Assembly (NCBI RefSeq): GCF_012979535.1
Contig: NZ_CP053015.1
Coordinates: 2,356,001 to 2,420,000 of the forward strand
Direction of reading: 5' to 3'
From: Sphingomonas lacunae
GTDB taxonomy: Bacteria > Pseudomonadota > Alphaproteobacteria > Sphingomonadales > Sphingomonadaceae
DNA length: 64,000 bases
Shown: piece after piece, positions 53,249 through 62,092 of the stretch
Numbering within the stretch: position 1 is the stretch's first letter
Layout of the letters: the number at the start of each line of letters is the position of its first letter
Notes under the pieces: generated by a model
The model's input: the letters and a program-made list of their open reading frames with translations, nothing else
Told to the model about the DNA's origin: nothing
Databases searched by the model: none
Made by a program: the position numbers and the translations under genes

Positions 53249-53702
53249 GGGTTGCCTCACTCTTGCGGTCATCATTATCAATCTGTCTGGAGGCGACATT
53301 GTTGCGGAACCGGTCAACAAAGTCCGCAAAACTGGCCAGCTCAGTTGTCGTGAATCCCTCCAGGGCCACTTCAAGCAGACGATTGGCTATGGCGCGCATG
53401 TCTTCGACCAAGGGAATGGCCTGATCTGTGAGATAGAGACACCAGGCCCGACGATCGGCTGGGTCAGCCCGACGTTCGACCATTCCCGATTCCTGCAACC
53501 GGTCGATCATCCGGGAAAGGGTGATGGGTTCGACCTCCATCAAGTCTGCAGCTTGACCCTGTTTGATACCCGGATGTCTGGCAAGCGCTGCGAGAACGCG
53601 CCACTGTTGACCGGTAATGCCAATGGATCGGGCCTCGGCGTCAAAGGCCCTGCGGAAAAGGCGCGAAGCATCGGCCATGAGAAAGGTTATAGGTTCGCTC
53701 AT
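53235..53702 (-). CDS. MarR-family regulator of the efflux operon
   Basis: 155 residues from ATG 53702 (MSEPITFLMADASRLF). Winged-helix: LTGQQWRVLAALARHPG-like ITGQQWRVLAAL, GQAADLMEVEPITLSRMIDRLQESGMVERRADPADRRA (recognition helix and wing Asp-Arg). Likely represses marR-emrAB. The predicted RNA start falls at the ATG, so the mRNA may be leaderless. Confidence 0.92.
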   Translation of the reverse strand: MSEPITFLMADASRLFRRAFDAEARSIGITGQQWRVLAALARHPGIKQGQAADLMEVEPITLSRMIDRLQESGMVERRADPADRRAWCLYLTDQAIPLVEDMRAIANRLLEVALEGFTTTELASFADFVDRFRNNVASRQIDNDDRKSEATHATA

Positions 53703-53704
53703 AA

Positions 53705-53738
53705 CACTGACTATAATAGCAGTGCTTATAATAATCAA
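53705..53738 (-). promoter_or_regulatory. Promoter and MarR operator of marR-emrAB
   Basis: Minus strand: TTGATT (-35, 53733-53738), 17 bases, TATAGT (-10, 53710-53715). An inverted repeat CACTG (53705-53709) / CAGTG (53720-53724) covers the -10, suitable for MarR repression. Confidence 0.65.
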
Positions 53739-53858
53739 TGCTCAGTGGGCGCGATTCAAAACCGATGCAAGCCGGCAACTGTGCCTGTTCCTGCCGGACG
53801 TGCTATGCCAAGAAAGCTCACGGATCTGGGTTCCGCGAAAGGGGAGAAAGCAGACGCT

Positions 53859-54629
53859 ATGTCAGAGGCACACAGGATCAGTAAGGGCAGCTTTCGTGCC
53901 TCGGACGGCTGTGCGCTGGTCTGGCACGAGATGGGCCGAGGGCGACCGGTGATTTTGCTGCATGGCCTGTTTTCAAATGCCAACGTCAACTGGATCCGCT
54001 TTGGCACAGCGGCGCGGATTGTTGAACAGGGGTATCGGGTCATTATGGCCGATCTCAGGGCGCATGGCGAGAGTTCGGCCCCCCACGATCCCGCATGTTA
54101 TCCTGACGATGTCCTGGCGCGTGATTGTGAAGAATTGATCGCCCACCTTGGGCTCTCCGAATTTGATCTTGGTGGATTTTCGCTGGGAGCAAGAACAACG
54201 GTGCGTGCGGTGGTCGGCGGGCTGCGCCCCGACCGGGTGATCCTTGGCGGTATGGGACTGGCTGGCCTTGCCGGGTGGAGCGGTCGCCGGGATTTTTTCC
54301 TCCGGGCCATTGACGCCTACGCCACCGCCAGGCGCGGTGACGATGTGTGGATGGCAATCCAGTTCATGAAGACGATGAAGGTTGATCTGGTGGCCGCGCG
54401 CCTGTTGCTGGGCACATTTGCCGATACTAGTCCGCAAGCGCTCAAAGCGATTTCAATGCCGACGCTGGTGGTATGCGGGGCAGATGATGAGGACAATGGA
54501 TCGCCATGCGAACTGGTTGCGGCATTGCCGGACGCGAAGCTGGCCACCATTCCCGGAACGCATATGAGTTCGGTCACCGAACCGGCTTTGGGGGAGGCGA
54601 TGGCCGCTTTTCTGGGGCCCCCATCCTGA
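53859..54629 (+). CDS. Alpha/beta-fold hydrolase
   Basis: 256 residues from ATG 53859 with GGGGAGAAAG upstream. VILLHGLFSNANVNW gives the oxyanion loop, DLGGFSLGART the nucleophile Ser (GFSLG), LVVCGADDEDNG the acid region and PGTHMSS the His. Substrate unknown. Divergent from marR. Confidence 0.85.
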   Translation: MSEAHRISKGSFRASDGCALVWHEMGRGRPVILLHGLFSNANVNWIRFGTAARIVEQGYRVIMADLRAHGESSAPHDPACYPDDVLARDCEELIAHLGLSEFDLGGFSLGARTTVRAVVGGLRPDRVILGGMGLAGLAGWSGRRDFFLRAIDAYATARRGDDVWMAIQFMKTMKVDLVAARLLLGTFADTSPQALKAISMPTLVVCGADDEDNGSPCELVAALPDAKLATIPGTHMSSVTEPALGEAMAAFLGPPS

Positions 54630-54711
54630 TCATCGCCTTTCGCGGCTTGACCCCCGCCAGTCACGGTTTCACTCTGATCGCCAACAGGAATTTTTTGTGA
54701 GGATGCAGTCA

Positions 54712-56622
54712 ATGAAGAGTCGCTTGCCGCGGGCCATCTGGGCGCTGTCGATTGCCGTTTCACCCTTGGCCGTCGCCTCGGTTGCCCAGGCCGAGGAACT
54801 GGAAGGGGGAGGCGATCGGCCAATGGCAGTGGCCAGTGCAGCTGTTTTCCAGCCTGCACCAGCCACCGCGCGGACCAATGCCGCACCGACTGCGGCAGAG
54901 GCGGAACGATTTGTTATCGAAGCAGAGCGCCAATTGCTTGAGTACAGCAACCGGGCCCAGCGTGTGGCCTGGGTTTATGAAACCTATATCACCCCGGACA
55001 CCGAGGCGATGACGGCTGCGGCGGGCGCGGAAGGCACCGAGCTTTCGGTCAGGCTGGCGCTGGAAGCGGCGCGCTTTGCAACAGTGCCGGGATTGCAGCA
55101 GGAAACCGTGCGCAAGCTCAACATGCTACGCACCGGCATAACCTTGCCCGCACCGACTACCGATGGGGCGGCTGATCAGCTTGCGTCTGTGGTAACGCGG
55201 ATGCAATCGGCCTATGGCGCAGGTCGTGGAACGTTGCGTGGCCAACCAATCAACGGTTCCGATATTGAGGCTGAAATGGGAACCAATCGTAATCCGGCAG
55301 AGCTGGAGGAGATGTGGACCAGTTGGCACGACAATGTTGGCGCACCGATGCATGATGATTATGCGCGGATGGTCGAGATCGCCAACCGTGGCGCGCGGGA
55401 GCTCGGTTATGCGGACGTCGGTGCGCTGTGGCGGTCCAATTACGACATGCCTCCGGCAGAGTTTGCCGGGCTGACTGAGCGGTTGTGGCAGGAAGTCAAA
55501 CCGCTCTATGACGAATTGCATTGTTTTGTCCGGGCGGGGCTCAACGCGCGTTACGGCGAAGAAGTGCAACCGGCGGCAGGACCGATCCGCGCCGACCTTC
55601 TGGGCAACATGTGGGCGCAAGAATGGGGCAACATCTATGACGTGGTTGCGCCCGTCGGTGCCGGCGAACTGGGCTATGATGTCACCGATCTGCTGACCAG
55701 CAACAATTTCGACGCACTGCGCATGGTACGTCAGGGTGAGGCCTTTTACTCGTCACTCGGTTTCGAACCGCTGCCGCAGACATTCTGGGATCGTTCGCAG
55801 TTCCTCAAGCCTGCCGACCGGGAGGTCATTTGTCATGCATCTGCCTGGAACATAGACAATGTCGACGATATCCGGATCAAGATGTGCATCAAGGTGAATG
55901 GCGATGACTTTGTCACCATCCATCATGAGCTGGGCCACAACTATTACCAGCGGGCCTATAACCGGCAGAGCTTTCTCTATCTTAACGGTGCCAATGACGG
56001 CTTCCATGAAGCGATCGGAGACACGGTGGCGCTGTCAATGACCCCCGATTATCTGGTGCAGATTGGCCTGCTCGATCCGCTCAATGTGCCGGGGCCGGAA
56101 CGCGACGTAGGCCTGTTGCTACGGCAAGCGCTGGACAAGGTGGCTTTCCTGCCATTCGGATTGCTGATTGACCGCTATCGCTGGGGCATTTTCTCAGGTC
56201 AGATCCGGCCTGATGGCTATAATGCGGCCTGGAACGCGCTTCGCCTGCAATATCAAGGTATCATGCCGCCCGGGGATCGGCCTGCCAACGGCTTTGACGC
56301 CGGGGCGAAGTATCACATACCGGCGAGCGTTCCCTATACTCGCTATTTCCTCGCCCGGATCCTGCAGTTCCAGTTTTACGAGGCCGCATGCCAGCAGGCT
56401 GGCTGGACCGGGCCGCTGCATCGCTGTTCCTTTTATAACAACCGCGAAGTTGGAACACGACTTAACGCGATGCTGGAAATGGGCGCGAGCCGCCCATGGC
56501 CTGACGCACTGGAAGCCTTTACCGGCAGCCGGGAAATGTCGGGGCGGTCAATGGTGGCCTATTTCCAGCCACTGCTTGACTGGCTCCGGACCCAGAATGA
56601 AGGCCGCGCTTGCGGCTGGTAA
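54712..56622 (+). CDS. M2-family peptidyl-dipeptidase (ACE-like), exported
   Basis: 636 residues from ATG 54712 with GAGGA eight bases upstream; starts at 54697 and 54703 are possible. A signal peptide (MKSRLPRAIWALSIAVSPLA ending VASVAQA). The zinc site is TIHHELGHNYYQ (HExxH) with GANDGFHEAIGDTVALS supplying the third Glu; RDVGLLLRQALDKVAFLPFGLLID and WKFSVFSGQ-like WGIFSGQI match M2 peptidases. It removes C-terminal dipeptides from peptides in the periplasm. Confidence 0.93.
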   Translation: MKSRLPRAIWALSIAVSPLAVASVAQAEELEGGGDRPMAVASAAVFQPAPATARTNAAPTAAEAERFVIEAERQLLEYSNRAQRVAWVYETYITPDTEAMTAAAGAEGTELSVRLALEAARFATVPGLQQETVRKLNMLRTGITLPAPTTDGAADQLASVVTRMQSAYGAGRGTLRGQPINGSDIEAEMGTNRNPAELEEMWTSWHDNVGAPMHDDYARMVEIANRGARELGYADVGALWRSNYDMPPAEFAGLTERLWQEVKPLYDELHCFVRAGLNARYGEEVQPAAGPIRADLLGNMWAQEWGNIYDVVAPVGAGELGYDVTDLLTSNNFDALRMVRQGEAFYSSLGFEPLPQTFWDRSQFLKPADREVICHASAWNIDNVDDIRIKMCIKVNGDDFVTIHHELGHNYYQRAYNRQSFLYLNGANDGFHEAIGDTVALSMTPDYLVQIGLLDPLNVPGPERDVGLLLRQALDKVAFLPFGLLIDRYRWGIFSGQIRPDGYNAAWNALRLQYQGIMPPGDRPANGFDAGAKYHIPASVPYTRYFLARILQFQFYEAACQQAGWTGPLHRCSFYNNREVGTRLNAMLEMGASRPWPDALEAFTGSREMSGRSMVAYFQPLLDWLRTQNEGRACGW

Positions 56623-56672
56623 GCAAGGGCGGGGAGCGGGCTGATGCGCCCGCTTCCCCTCCCCGGCCATAA

Positions 56673-57695
56673 TCAGTCGGTAACAGCTGCGTGCCATGGG
56701 GCAAAAGGTCCGTTCCCAAGGGCGGCAGACTGGACCTGGGCCGCGCAGGCGTTGATTGCGTCTGTTCCCCGGGTGTTGGGATGCACCGGGCGGCGAAGTG
56801 GGCGTCTTCCCAGTGGCAAGGCGATAATCTCGATAATCGCCTTGGCCACATCGTCGGGGTCGGTTGTGCCGCCTCCGGCAAAGCGACGGCGCGATGCAGC
56901 CAGAAACTCTGCATAGGCGGCGCGCTGTTCCTCACCTGAGCGCGCAACCATTTCATCTGACAGTCGCTCGCCTGTCCGCCAGATGTTGGTCGGATAACCG
57001 CCTGGCTGGACAATAGTGACCTCTACACCATGTGGTGCCAGCTCATAGGCCATCGCCTCGAACATTGCTTCAACGGCATGTTTGGTTGCCGCATAGGCCC
57101 CAACGCCAGGCATAACGACGCGCCCTAGTTGCGATGAGACATTGATAATGAGCCCACGCCTTGCCCGTCGCATGGCAGGCAGGGCCGCCCGGGCCGTGCG
57201 CATATAGCCAAACACATTGGTATCAAAAATGAGGTCGAGTCCCTGGTCGTCCGTCAGTTCGACCGGTCCGGAAAGGCCGATTCCAGCGTTGTTGACCAAG
57301 GCATCAAGAGCACCTCCGGCCAGACGCTCGCCCTCGGCAACCGCACTGCGAACCATCATGGCGTCATTGACATCAAGCTCGACCAGATGAAGGTCGAGCT
57401 GTTCTCTTGCCGCAATTTCGGCGAGTTCGCGCGCCTCGCTGCGGCGTCCCCCATCAAGGTTGCGCATGGTGGCGATGGTCTTTGCGCCCGAACGAGCCGC
57501 GCGCAGGGCGGCCAGCCGACCAAAGCCCGAGGAAGCACCAGTGATCAAAACTGATTTGCCCGAAAGATCCGCTGTTTGAGCCGGGGTGCTCGCCGAAGCA
57601 GCCCCTTCGAAAAGGGATGCCGTGGCAAGTGTTCCCAGCGCGGCGCCCGCTCCCAGCAAGGACCGGCGGGTGGGAGCGATGGGATGGTCAGACAT
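56673..57695 (-). CDS. SDR-family oxidoreductase with Tat signal
   Basis: 340 residues. N-terminus PTRRSLLGAGAALGTLATAS is a twin-arginine signal with a hydrophobic core ending ASAS. The Rossmann fold has VLITGASSGFGRLAAL, LVNNAGIGLSG, NVSSQLG and the catalytic YAATK. An exported short-chain dehydrogenase is unusual because NAD(P) is cytoplasmic; Tat export of a folded, cofactor-loaded enzyme would explain it. Substrate unknown. Confidence 0.88.
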   Translation of the reverse strand: MSDHPIAPTRRSLLGAGAALGTLATASLFEGAASASTPAQTADLSGKSVLITGASSGFGRLAALRAARSGAKTIATMRNLDGGRRSEARELAEIAAREQLDLHLVELDVNDAMMVRSAVAEGERLAGGALDALVNNAGIGLSGPVELTDDQGLDLIFDTNVFGYMRTARAALPAMRRARRGLIINVSSQLGRVVMPGVGAYAATKHAVEAMFEAMAYELAPHGVEVTIVQPGGYPTNIWRTGERLSDEMVARSGEEQRAAYAEFLAASRRRFAGGGTTDPDDVAKAIIEIIALPLGRRPLRRPVHPNTRGTDAINACAAQVQSAALGNGPFAPWHAAVTD

Positions 57696-57743
57696 CTGTA
57701 GTTCCTCTCTTGATATACAACTGGGGGGAAGGAAATCTGTCGA

Positions 57744-58529
57744 TCAGGCGTTGCGTGCCATCAGGCCACCATCGACCGGAATGACAGCGCCCGTAATGTA
57801 GCTGGCAGCCGGGAGAACGAGGCTGAGAGTGATGTTGGCGACTTCCTCTGGCAGTCCATAGCGTTTGAGGGCCGTTCGCCGCTTGGCAAAGATGATCTTG
57901 TGCTCATCGGGGACCTTGGCCGTCATGCCTGTATCAATTGGGCCTGGGCATATGCAGTTGACAGTGATGCCTTCAGGGCCAAGGTCGACCGCCAGTCCCC
58001 TGGTGAGGCCGGTCACGCCGGTTTTTGCAGCGACATAGGGTGTGTCGCCGGGTGTCGCGCCCAGCCCTTCGGTCGAGGCAATGTTGACGATCCGCGCCGC
58101 ATCGCTTTGTCGCAACCAGGGCAGGGCCGCGCGCACCATGCGCTGATGCGCCGTCAACATGACAGTGAGGGCACGGGCCCAGTCCTCGTCATACGCATCG
58201 CCATCAAGGGCGCTGAAACAAGAGATCCCCGCATTGTTGACGATGATGTCGATGCCGCCAAAAGCGCCGGCAATGGCTGCAACGGTGGCTTTGATTGCGT
58301 CATGGTCGGCGACATTGAGGGCAAAGGCGCGGGCAGAGGTGATGCCGTCAGCGGCCAGCTCATCAACAACCGCTTGGCAGGCATCCAGTGAAACATCGGT
58401 GACGGCAACCTGGGCGCCTTCCCGCGCGAACAGATGGGCTGTGGCCCGGCCCATGCCAGACGCTGCACCAGTCACAATCGCGGTGCGCCCGGCAATCGAA
58501 CGGTCAAGAGGGCGATAGGGTGGCATCAT
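57744..58529 (-). CDS. SDR-family oxidoreductase
   Basis: 261 residues. TAIVTGAASGMGRATAHLF (cofactor), DIIVNNAGISCFS, NIASTEG and YVAAKTG (catalytic Tyr-Lys), VNCICPGPIDTGM, then SYITGAVIPVDGGLMARN. A classical NAD(P)-dependent dehydrogenase; the DVS after the first strand suggests NAD. Overlaps the thioesterase-like gene by ATGA. Confidence 0.92.
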   Translation of the reverse strand: MMPPYRPLDRSIAGRTAIVTGAASGMGRATAHLFAREGAQVAVTDVSLDACQAVVDELAADGITSARAFALNVADHDAIKATVAAIAGAFGGIDIIVNNAGISCFSALDGDAYDEDWARALTVMLTAHQRMVRAALPWLRQSDAARIVNIASTEGLGATPGDTPYVAAKTGVTGLTRGLAVDLGPEGITVNCICPGPIDTGMTAKVPDEHKIIFAKRRTALKRYGLPEEVANITLSLVLPAASYITGAVIPVDGGLMARNA

Positions 58530-59347
58530 CGGGTAACGTCCTTTTGCACGGCGTTGCTGCGGTCTCGCAGGATCATCGACTGGCTGGCGGATGCCATCAG
58601 CGTTCCGTCGCGCGCAAAGATGCGCATCGTGCCGAGCGTAAATCCATTGGCGATGGCTTCAAGAAATACCTCGCACAATACCCAGTCGGTGGCCACCAGC
58701 GAGCCATAGCGAATGGTGTTGTCGAGACTGTTGCCACCCAGAACCTTGCCCGTCGCATTGCGGATTCCAGGCGTGAAAAAATCAGCCATGACGGCCAAAA
58801 CGGTACGGTTTATCGGCACATCCTCTGTTGGGCGCATCCAGAACAGGAGCCGCCCATCCTCCTGCCTTCCGGCGGTCGGAGCATAGCCAAAATAGCCATG
58901 GGCAGGCCTGAACACAAAACGGCCGCCGATGCTGGCATCGGTGTTCCAATGCGCAATCTCGGAACAGTCCTCGGGTGGCGGAGCTACCGCGGGGCGGGCC
59001 CACTGGTCGCTCGGACCATCCCGCTGACCCAGCGCGGCGGTCGCTGTGATGATTTCCCGCCCTTCATGGCGGATGGTTGCCCGTGCCTGAGTGATGGCAC
59101 GTCCGACAGTTGCCAGATCGACAGCAATATCAATTGTGCTGCCTGGACGAACATAGGACAGATATTGCGCGGTGGCCCATATTGCGGGTCGGCCGCTGGC
59201 ATGTTGCATGGCCTCCACCGCGCAGGCGAGACCGGCTCCGCCGAACAGGAAGCGATGATCGCCTCGTCCAGCGGCCAGCCCGTCTGTGACTGTCATCGTC
59301 CAGCGTTGATCGCCGGAGGGTCGAAGAGTAAGGAAATCCTTGGTCAT
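58526..59347 (-). CDS. Acyl-CoA thioesterase-like double hotdog protein
   Basis: 273 residues. LFGGAGLACAVEAMQHASGRPAIWATAQYLSYVRPGSTIDI is the first hotdog; SLDNTIRYGSLVATDWVLCEV with GFTLGTMRIFARDGTLMASASQSMIL is the second, as in TesB-like proteins. It would hydrolyse an acyl-CoA; the pairing with an SDR suggests lipid or aromatic acid metabolism. Substrate unknown. Confidence 0.82.
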   Translation of the reverse strand: MTKDFLTLRPSGDQRWTMTVTDGLAAGRGDHRFLFGGAGLACAVEAMQHASGRPAIWATAQYLSYVRPGSTIDIAVDLATVGRAITQARATIRHEGREIITATAALGQRDGPSDQWARPAVAPPPEDCSEIAHWNTDASIGGRFVFRPAHGYFGYAPTAGRQEDGRLLFWMRPTEDVPINRTVLAVMADFFTPGIRNATGKVLGGNSLDNTIRYGSLVATDWVLCEVFLEAIANGFTLGTMRIFARDGTLMASASQSMILRDRSNAVQKDVTR

Positions 59348-59359
59348 CCCGTGGCTGTA

Positions 59360-61432
59360 TCAGCGCGGCGGGCCGCTGAAACCTACTGCCTCTCGCAGGG
59401 CGTTGGCGTCGATCAGGCGACCATCGGTCATTACCCAGAGCGTGTGCCGCAGGTCACCGATGCGTTGACTGGGGTCACCATCGACCAGAACGAGATCGGC
59501 TTCCTTGCCGACGGTGATCGAGCCGGTGCTATTGTCTGCACCAACCAGCCGGGCAGGCCGGATGGTTGCCGACTGAAGCGCCTCGGCTGGCGTCATACCG
59601 GCTTGAACATACAGCTCCAGCTCATGGATCAGTTCCAGCCCGCTTCCATCGGTACCGGCAACGATGGGCACGCCAGCGGCCTGCATCCGTCCGACCAGTT
59701 CAACCAGCTTGGCAAAGCTGGCCTGATAGTCGGCGCGGGTCAGATCGGCGGGGGGCGCGAAACCACCGGCGCGGAACGCACGTTCGGTTTGTGGTGGCAA
59801 GGTGCCCACGAACGGGGCGTACGAGGCAGATACCTGCCCGGATTCAGCGTTTAGAATTCCCGCAAAGGCAACCAGGGTCGGATCGCTGACGATGCCTTCG
59901 CTGGCCATGCGGGTGATCAGTGTCGATATTGGCGGGGCCGTCAGATCCAGCGTCCGGGCGTAACGCCCCGGTCCTTCAAAACGGGCAAAGCCGTTGGACA
60001 CATTGACCACACTGTCCGGCATGGCCTGCATGGCTATGAAATTGATGTGGGTTATCTCGTCATAACCGGCATCAATCGCATCCATCGCGCGCATGGTCGC
60101 CGGGACATGGCCATGGACATGCATGCCCAGACGATGCGCCTCTGCGATGCCGGCACGCAACCAGTCCGGTTGCATTGACGTGTAGAATTTGATTGCGCGG
60201 AACCCATTGTCATGCGCTTGGCGCACGGCGTTAGCCGCCTCCTCGGAGGAGGTGACCGTGACGCCGCCCTGAGCAGCTAAGGGGCCGGCGCCGTCGATCA
60301 GGACCGATGTGAAAACCGTCGGGCTAAGCAATTGCCCGGTCGCGACGCGCTGTTGCCGAGCCAGTGCAGGTTGCACGTCGGCGCCGGGATCCCGGGCACT
60401 GGTGACGCCGAGCGTGAGCAGCATCGGTCCGCTGGCATCGTCACCCATGTGCATGTGCGCGTCCCACAAGCCGGGCACCAGCGTCTTGCCGCGCCCGTCG
60501 ATCCGGCGGGCATTGGCCGGAACCGGAGTGCTCGCTGCAGGGCCAGTCGCAGTGATCAATCGGCCGTCGACCACCACCGTTTGATCCTCGCGCCACGCGC
60601 CCTCAATACTGTCAAAGAGGCGAACATTCTCAAAAGCGACAGGAGTAGACGGCAGCTGGCCAAAACGCTCGACAAAGGCAGGATTGCGCCGGGCCATGGC
60701 CTCATCCTGGATCTGTTGCAGACGCGCCATTTCGCCTGCCGCTGCGGATGGCATCAATGAAATCCAGGACGTGATTGCGAAAAATTTTCCGTCATCCATC
60801 CAGATGGGGAAAGCCGATAGCGCGAGGCCGCTGATCGCCCATAGCTGGATTTCGTTCTGGCCGATGGTTGCTGTCGCAATCTGTTCGGCCCGTGCCTGAC
60901 CACTTGGTAACAGGGCAAGCCTGTGTTCGGGCGCTGCTATCAACCGTTCAGCAAAGTCAGCGCTGGCGACAAATGGGCCGCCAAAGCTCGAATAGACCGC
61001 AGCACCGTCACCGGCGCTTTCCCCGCTGTCAACCGGGCTGGACCAGCGTGCTCTGCCATTGGCAAAGCTGTAACTTTCAGCGGCGTTGCCGTTTGGCGTG
61101 AAACCGCGGATGATCAAGCTGGTGATGTGGCCATTGGCATTGACGGCTATGCGCGTGTCCTGCTCAAAAACCTGTCCGCGCAGGTTCATGGATTCTCGAA
61201 AAAGGTTGTCGCCGTTGGCGTCGCGCCAGCGAAAAGCGGTGCCGTGCTGTCCTGCGGTCGAAAGCAGCAAGAAGGGCTCCGCATCCGTGGGCGGGGCGGC
61301 AAGCTGATCAACAGGAGTGGGCACTTCGGAGTCAGTTGCGCTTACGGCGGCAGGTGGCGGCTGATCTATATGCGCCATGGCGGGAACCGAAACGGCGGCA
61401 AGAAGCATGGCTGCTGCATGGGTGAAGCGCAT
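59360..61432 (-). CDS. Exported amidohydrolase with N-terminal domain of unknown type
   Basis: 690 residues from ATG 61432. A signal peptide (MRFTHAAAMLLAAVSVPAMA) and about 200 beta-rich residues I cannot place come first. The amidohydrolase domain (about 240-690) has VPGLWDAHMHMG (HxH), FRAIKFYTSM (Lys), GMHVHGHVPATM and ITHINFI (His) and AGTDGSGLELIHEL (Asp), all ligands present. Similar enzymes cut imidazolonepropionate-like or dipeptide substrates. Last of the four minus-strand genes as read 5' to 3' it is the first. Confidence 0.86.
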   Translation of the reverse strand: MRFTHAAAMLLAAVSVPAMAHIDQPPPAAVSATDSEVPTPVDQLAAPPTDAEPFLLLSTAGQHGTAFRWRDANGDNLFRESMNLRGQVFEQDTRIAVNANGHITSLIIRGFTPNGNAAESYSFANGRARWSSPVDSGESAGDGAAVYSSFGGPFVASADFAERLIAAPEHRLALLPSGQARAEQIATATIGQNEIQLWAISGLALSAFPIWMDDGKFFAITSWISLMPSAAAGEMARLQQIQDEAMARRNPAFVERFGQLPSTPVAFENVRLFDSIEGAWREDQTVVVDGRLITATGPAASTPVPANARRIDGRGKTLVPGLWDAHMHMGDDASGPMLLTLGVTSARDPGADVQPALARQQRVATGQLLSPTVFTSVLIDGAGPLAAQGGVTVTSSEEAANAVRQAHDNGFRAIKFYTSMQPDWLRAGIAEAHRLGMHVHGHVPATMRAMDAIDAGYDEITHINFIAMQAMPDSVVNVSNGFARFEGPGRYARTLDLTAPPISTLITRMASEGIVSDPTLVAFAGILNAESGQVSASYAPFVGTLPPQTERAFRAGGFAPPADLTRADYQASFAKLVELVGRMQAAGVPIVAGTDGSGLELIHELELYVQAGMTPAEALQSATIRPARLVGADNSTGSITVGKEADLVLVDGDPSQRIGDLRHTLWVMTDGRLIDANALREAVGFSGPPR

Positions 61433-61552
61433 GAAAATCCCCTTGGTCCAATGGAGTCGGACCAAGACTGACATTCATGCCGGGAGAGAGCAAGCGCCTA
61501 GGTGGCGTGGACAAATTGGCTGCGGCCAGCAGATTTGCTATTGGGGCTTGAG

Positions 61553-61855
61553 ATGACCTGTGCACGCTGCGAAAACCTGGCCGAGGATGTACGCTTTCGG
61601 TCGCGAGGCGAACTCTTCCGCGCGATTGAGACAGTCCGACAGGCTTTGGCGAACGGTGACGTCGTAGAGGTCGATGCAGGGCCGATGAGGGGAGTGGTTG
61701 CGTTCAGCGACCTATCGGATGCCGGTCCGCTCGACGACCTCTTACTCTATCGCTTCCGCTGCCCTGACTGCGGGCAGATCTTTGTGCTGGGCGCGGAAAC
61801 CTATCACGGCAGCGGTGGCTCTTGGGGCAAATCAGAGCCGCTCGGGCCACCGTGA
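61553..61855 (+). CDS. Small zinc-ribbon-like hypothetical protein
   Basis: 100 residues from ATG 61553. CARCENLAEDVRF at the start and FRCPDCGQIFVLGAETYHG near the end give two CxxC pairs likely to bind zinc; between them is a helix and SDLSDAGPLDDLLLY. Family not recognised. It diverges from the amidohydrolase. Confidence 0.65.
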   Translation: MTCARCENLAEDVRFRSRGELFRAIETVRQALANGDVVEVDAGPMRGVVAFSDLSDAGPLDDLLLYRFRCPDCGQIFVLGAETYHGSGGSWGKSEPLGPP

Positions 61856-62092
61856 TTGACGTGGCTTCCCCGGATAGATTCAAGGCTGCTTTTTGGAGGC
61901 AGGCTTGAGCAGGGGCGATGTCACTGGAGCAGAATGGCGCGTTCCGAAGGGCTAGTCGCACTTCGGGGCCGAGAGCCGTGGTCGAGACCGGCCACCCTGT
62001 ACAACCAGCATGCCAACTCCTTCCTCGGACAGGTTCATATCGCCGCGACCAGATACTGGCGCAAATTTGTCCACGCCGGTCAGGCAGGCACC
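61856..62092. other. 237-base gap with no clear gene
   Basis: An open frame crosses it on the plus strand and runs antisense into AMP nucleosidase; its arginine-rich composition and lack of a ribosome binding site suggest it is not a gene. No terminator with a T run is visible between these convergent genes. Confidence 0.4.
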
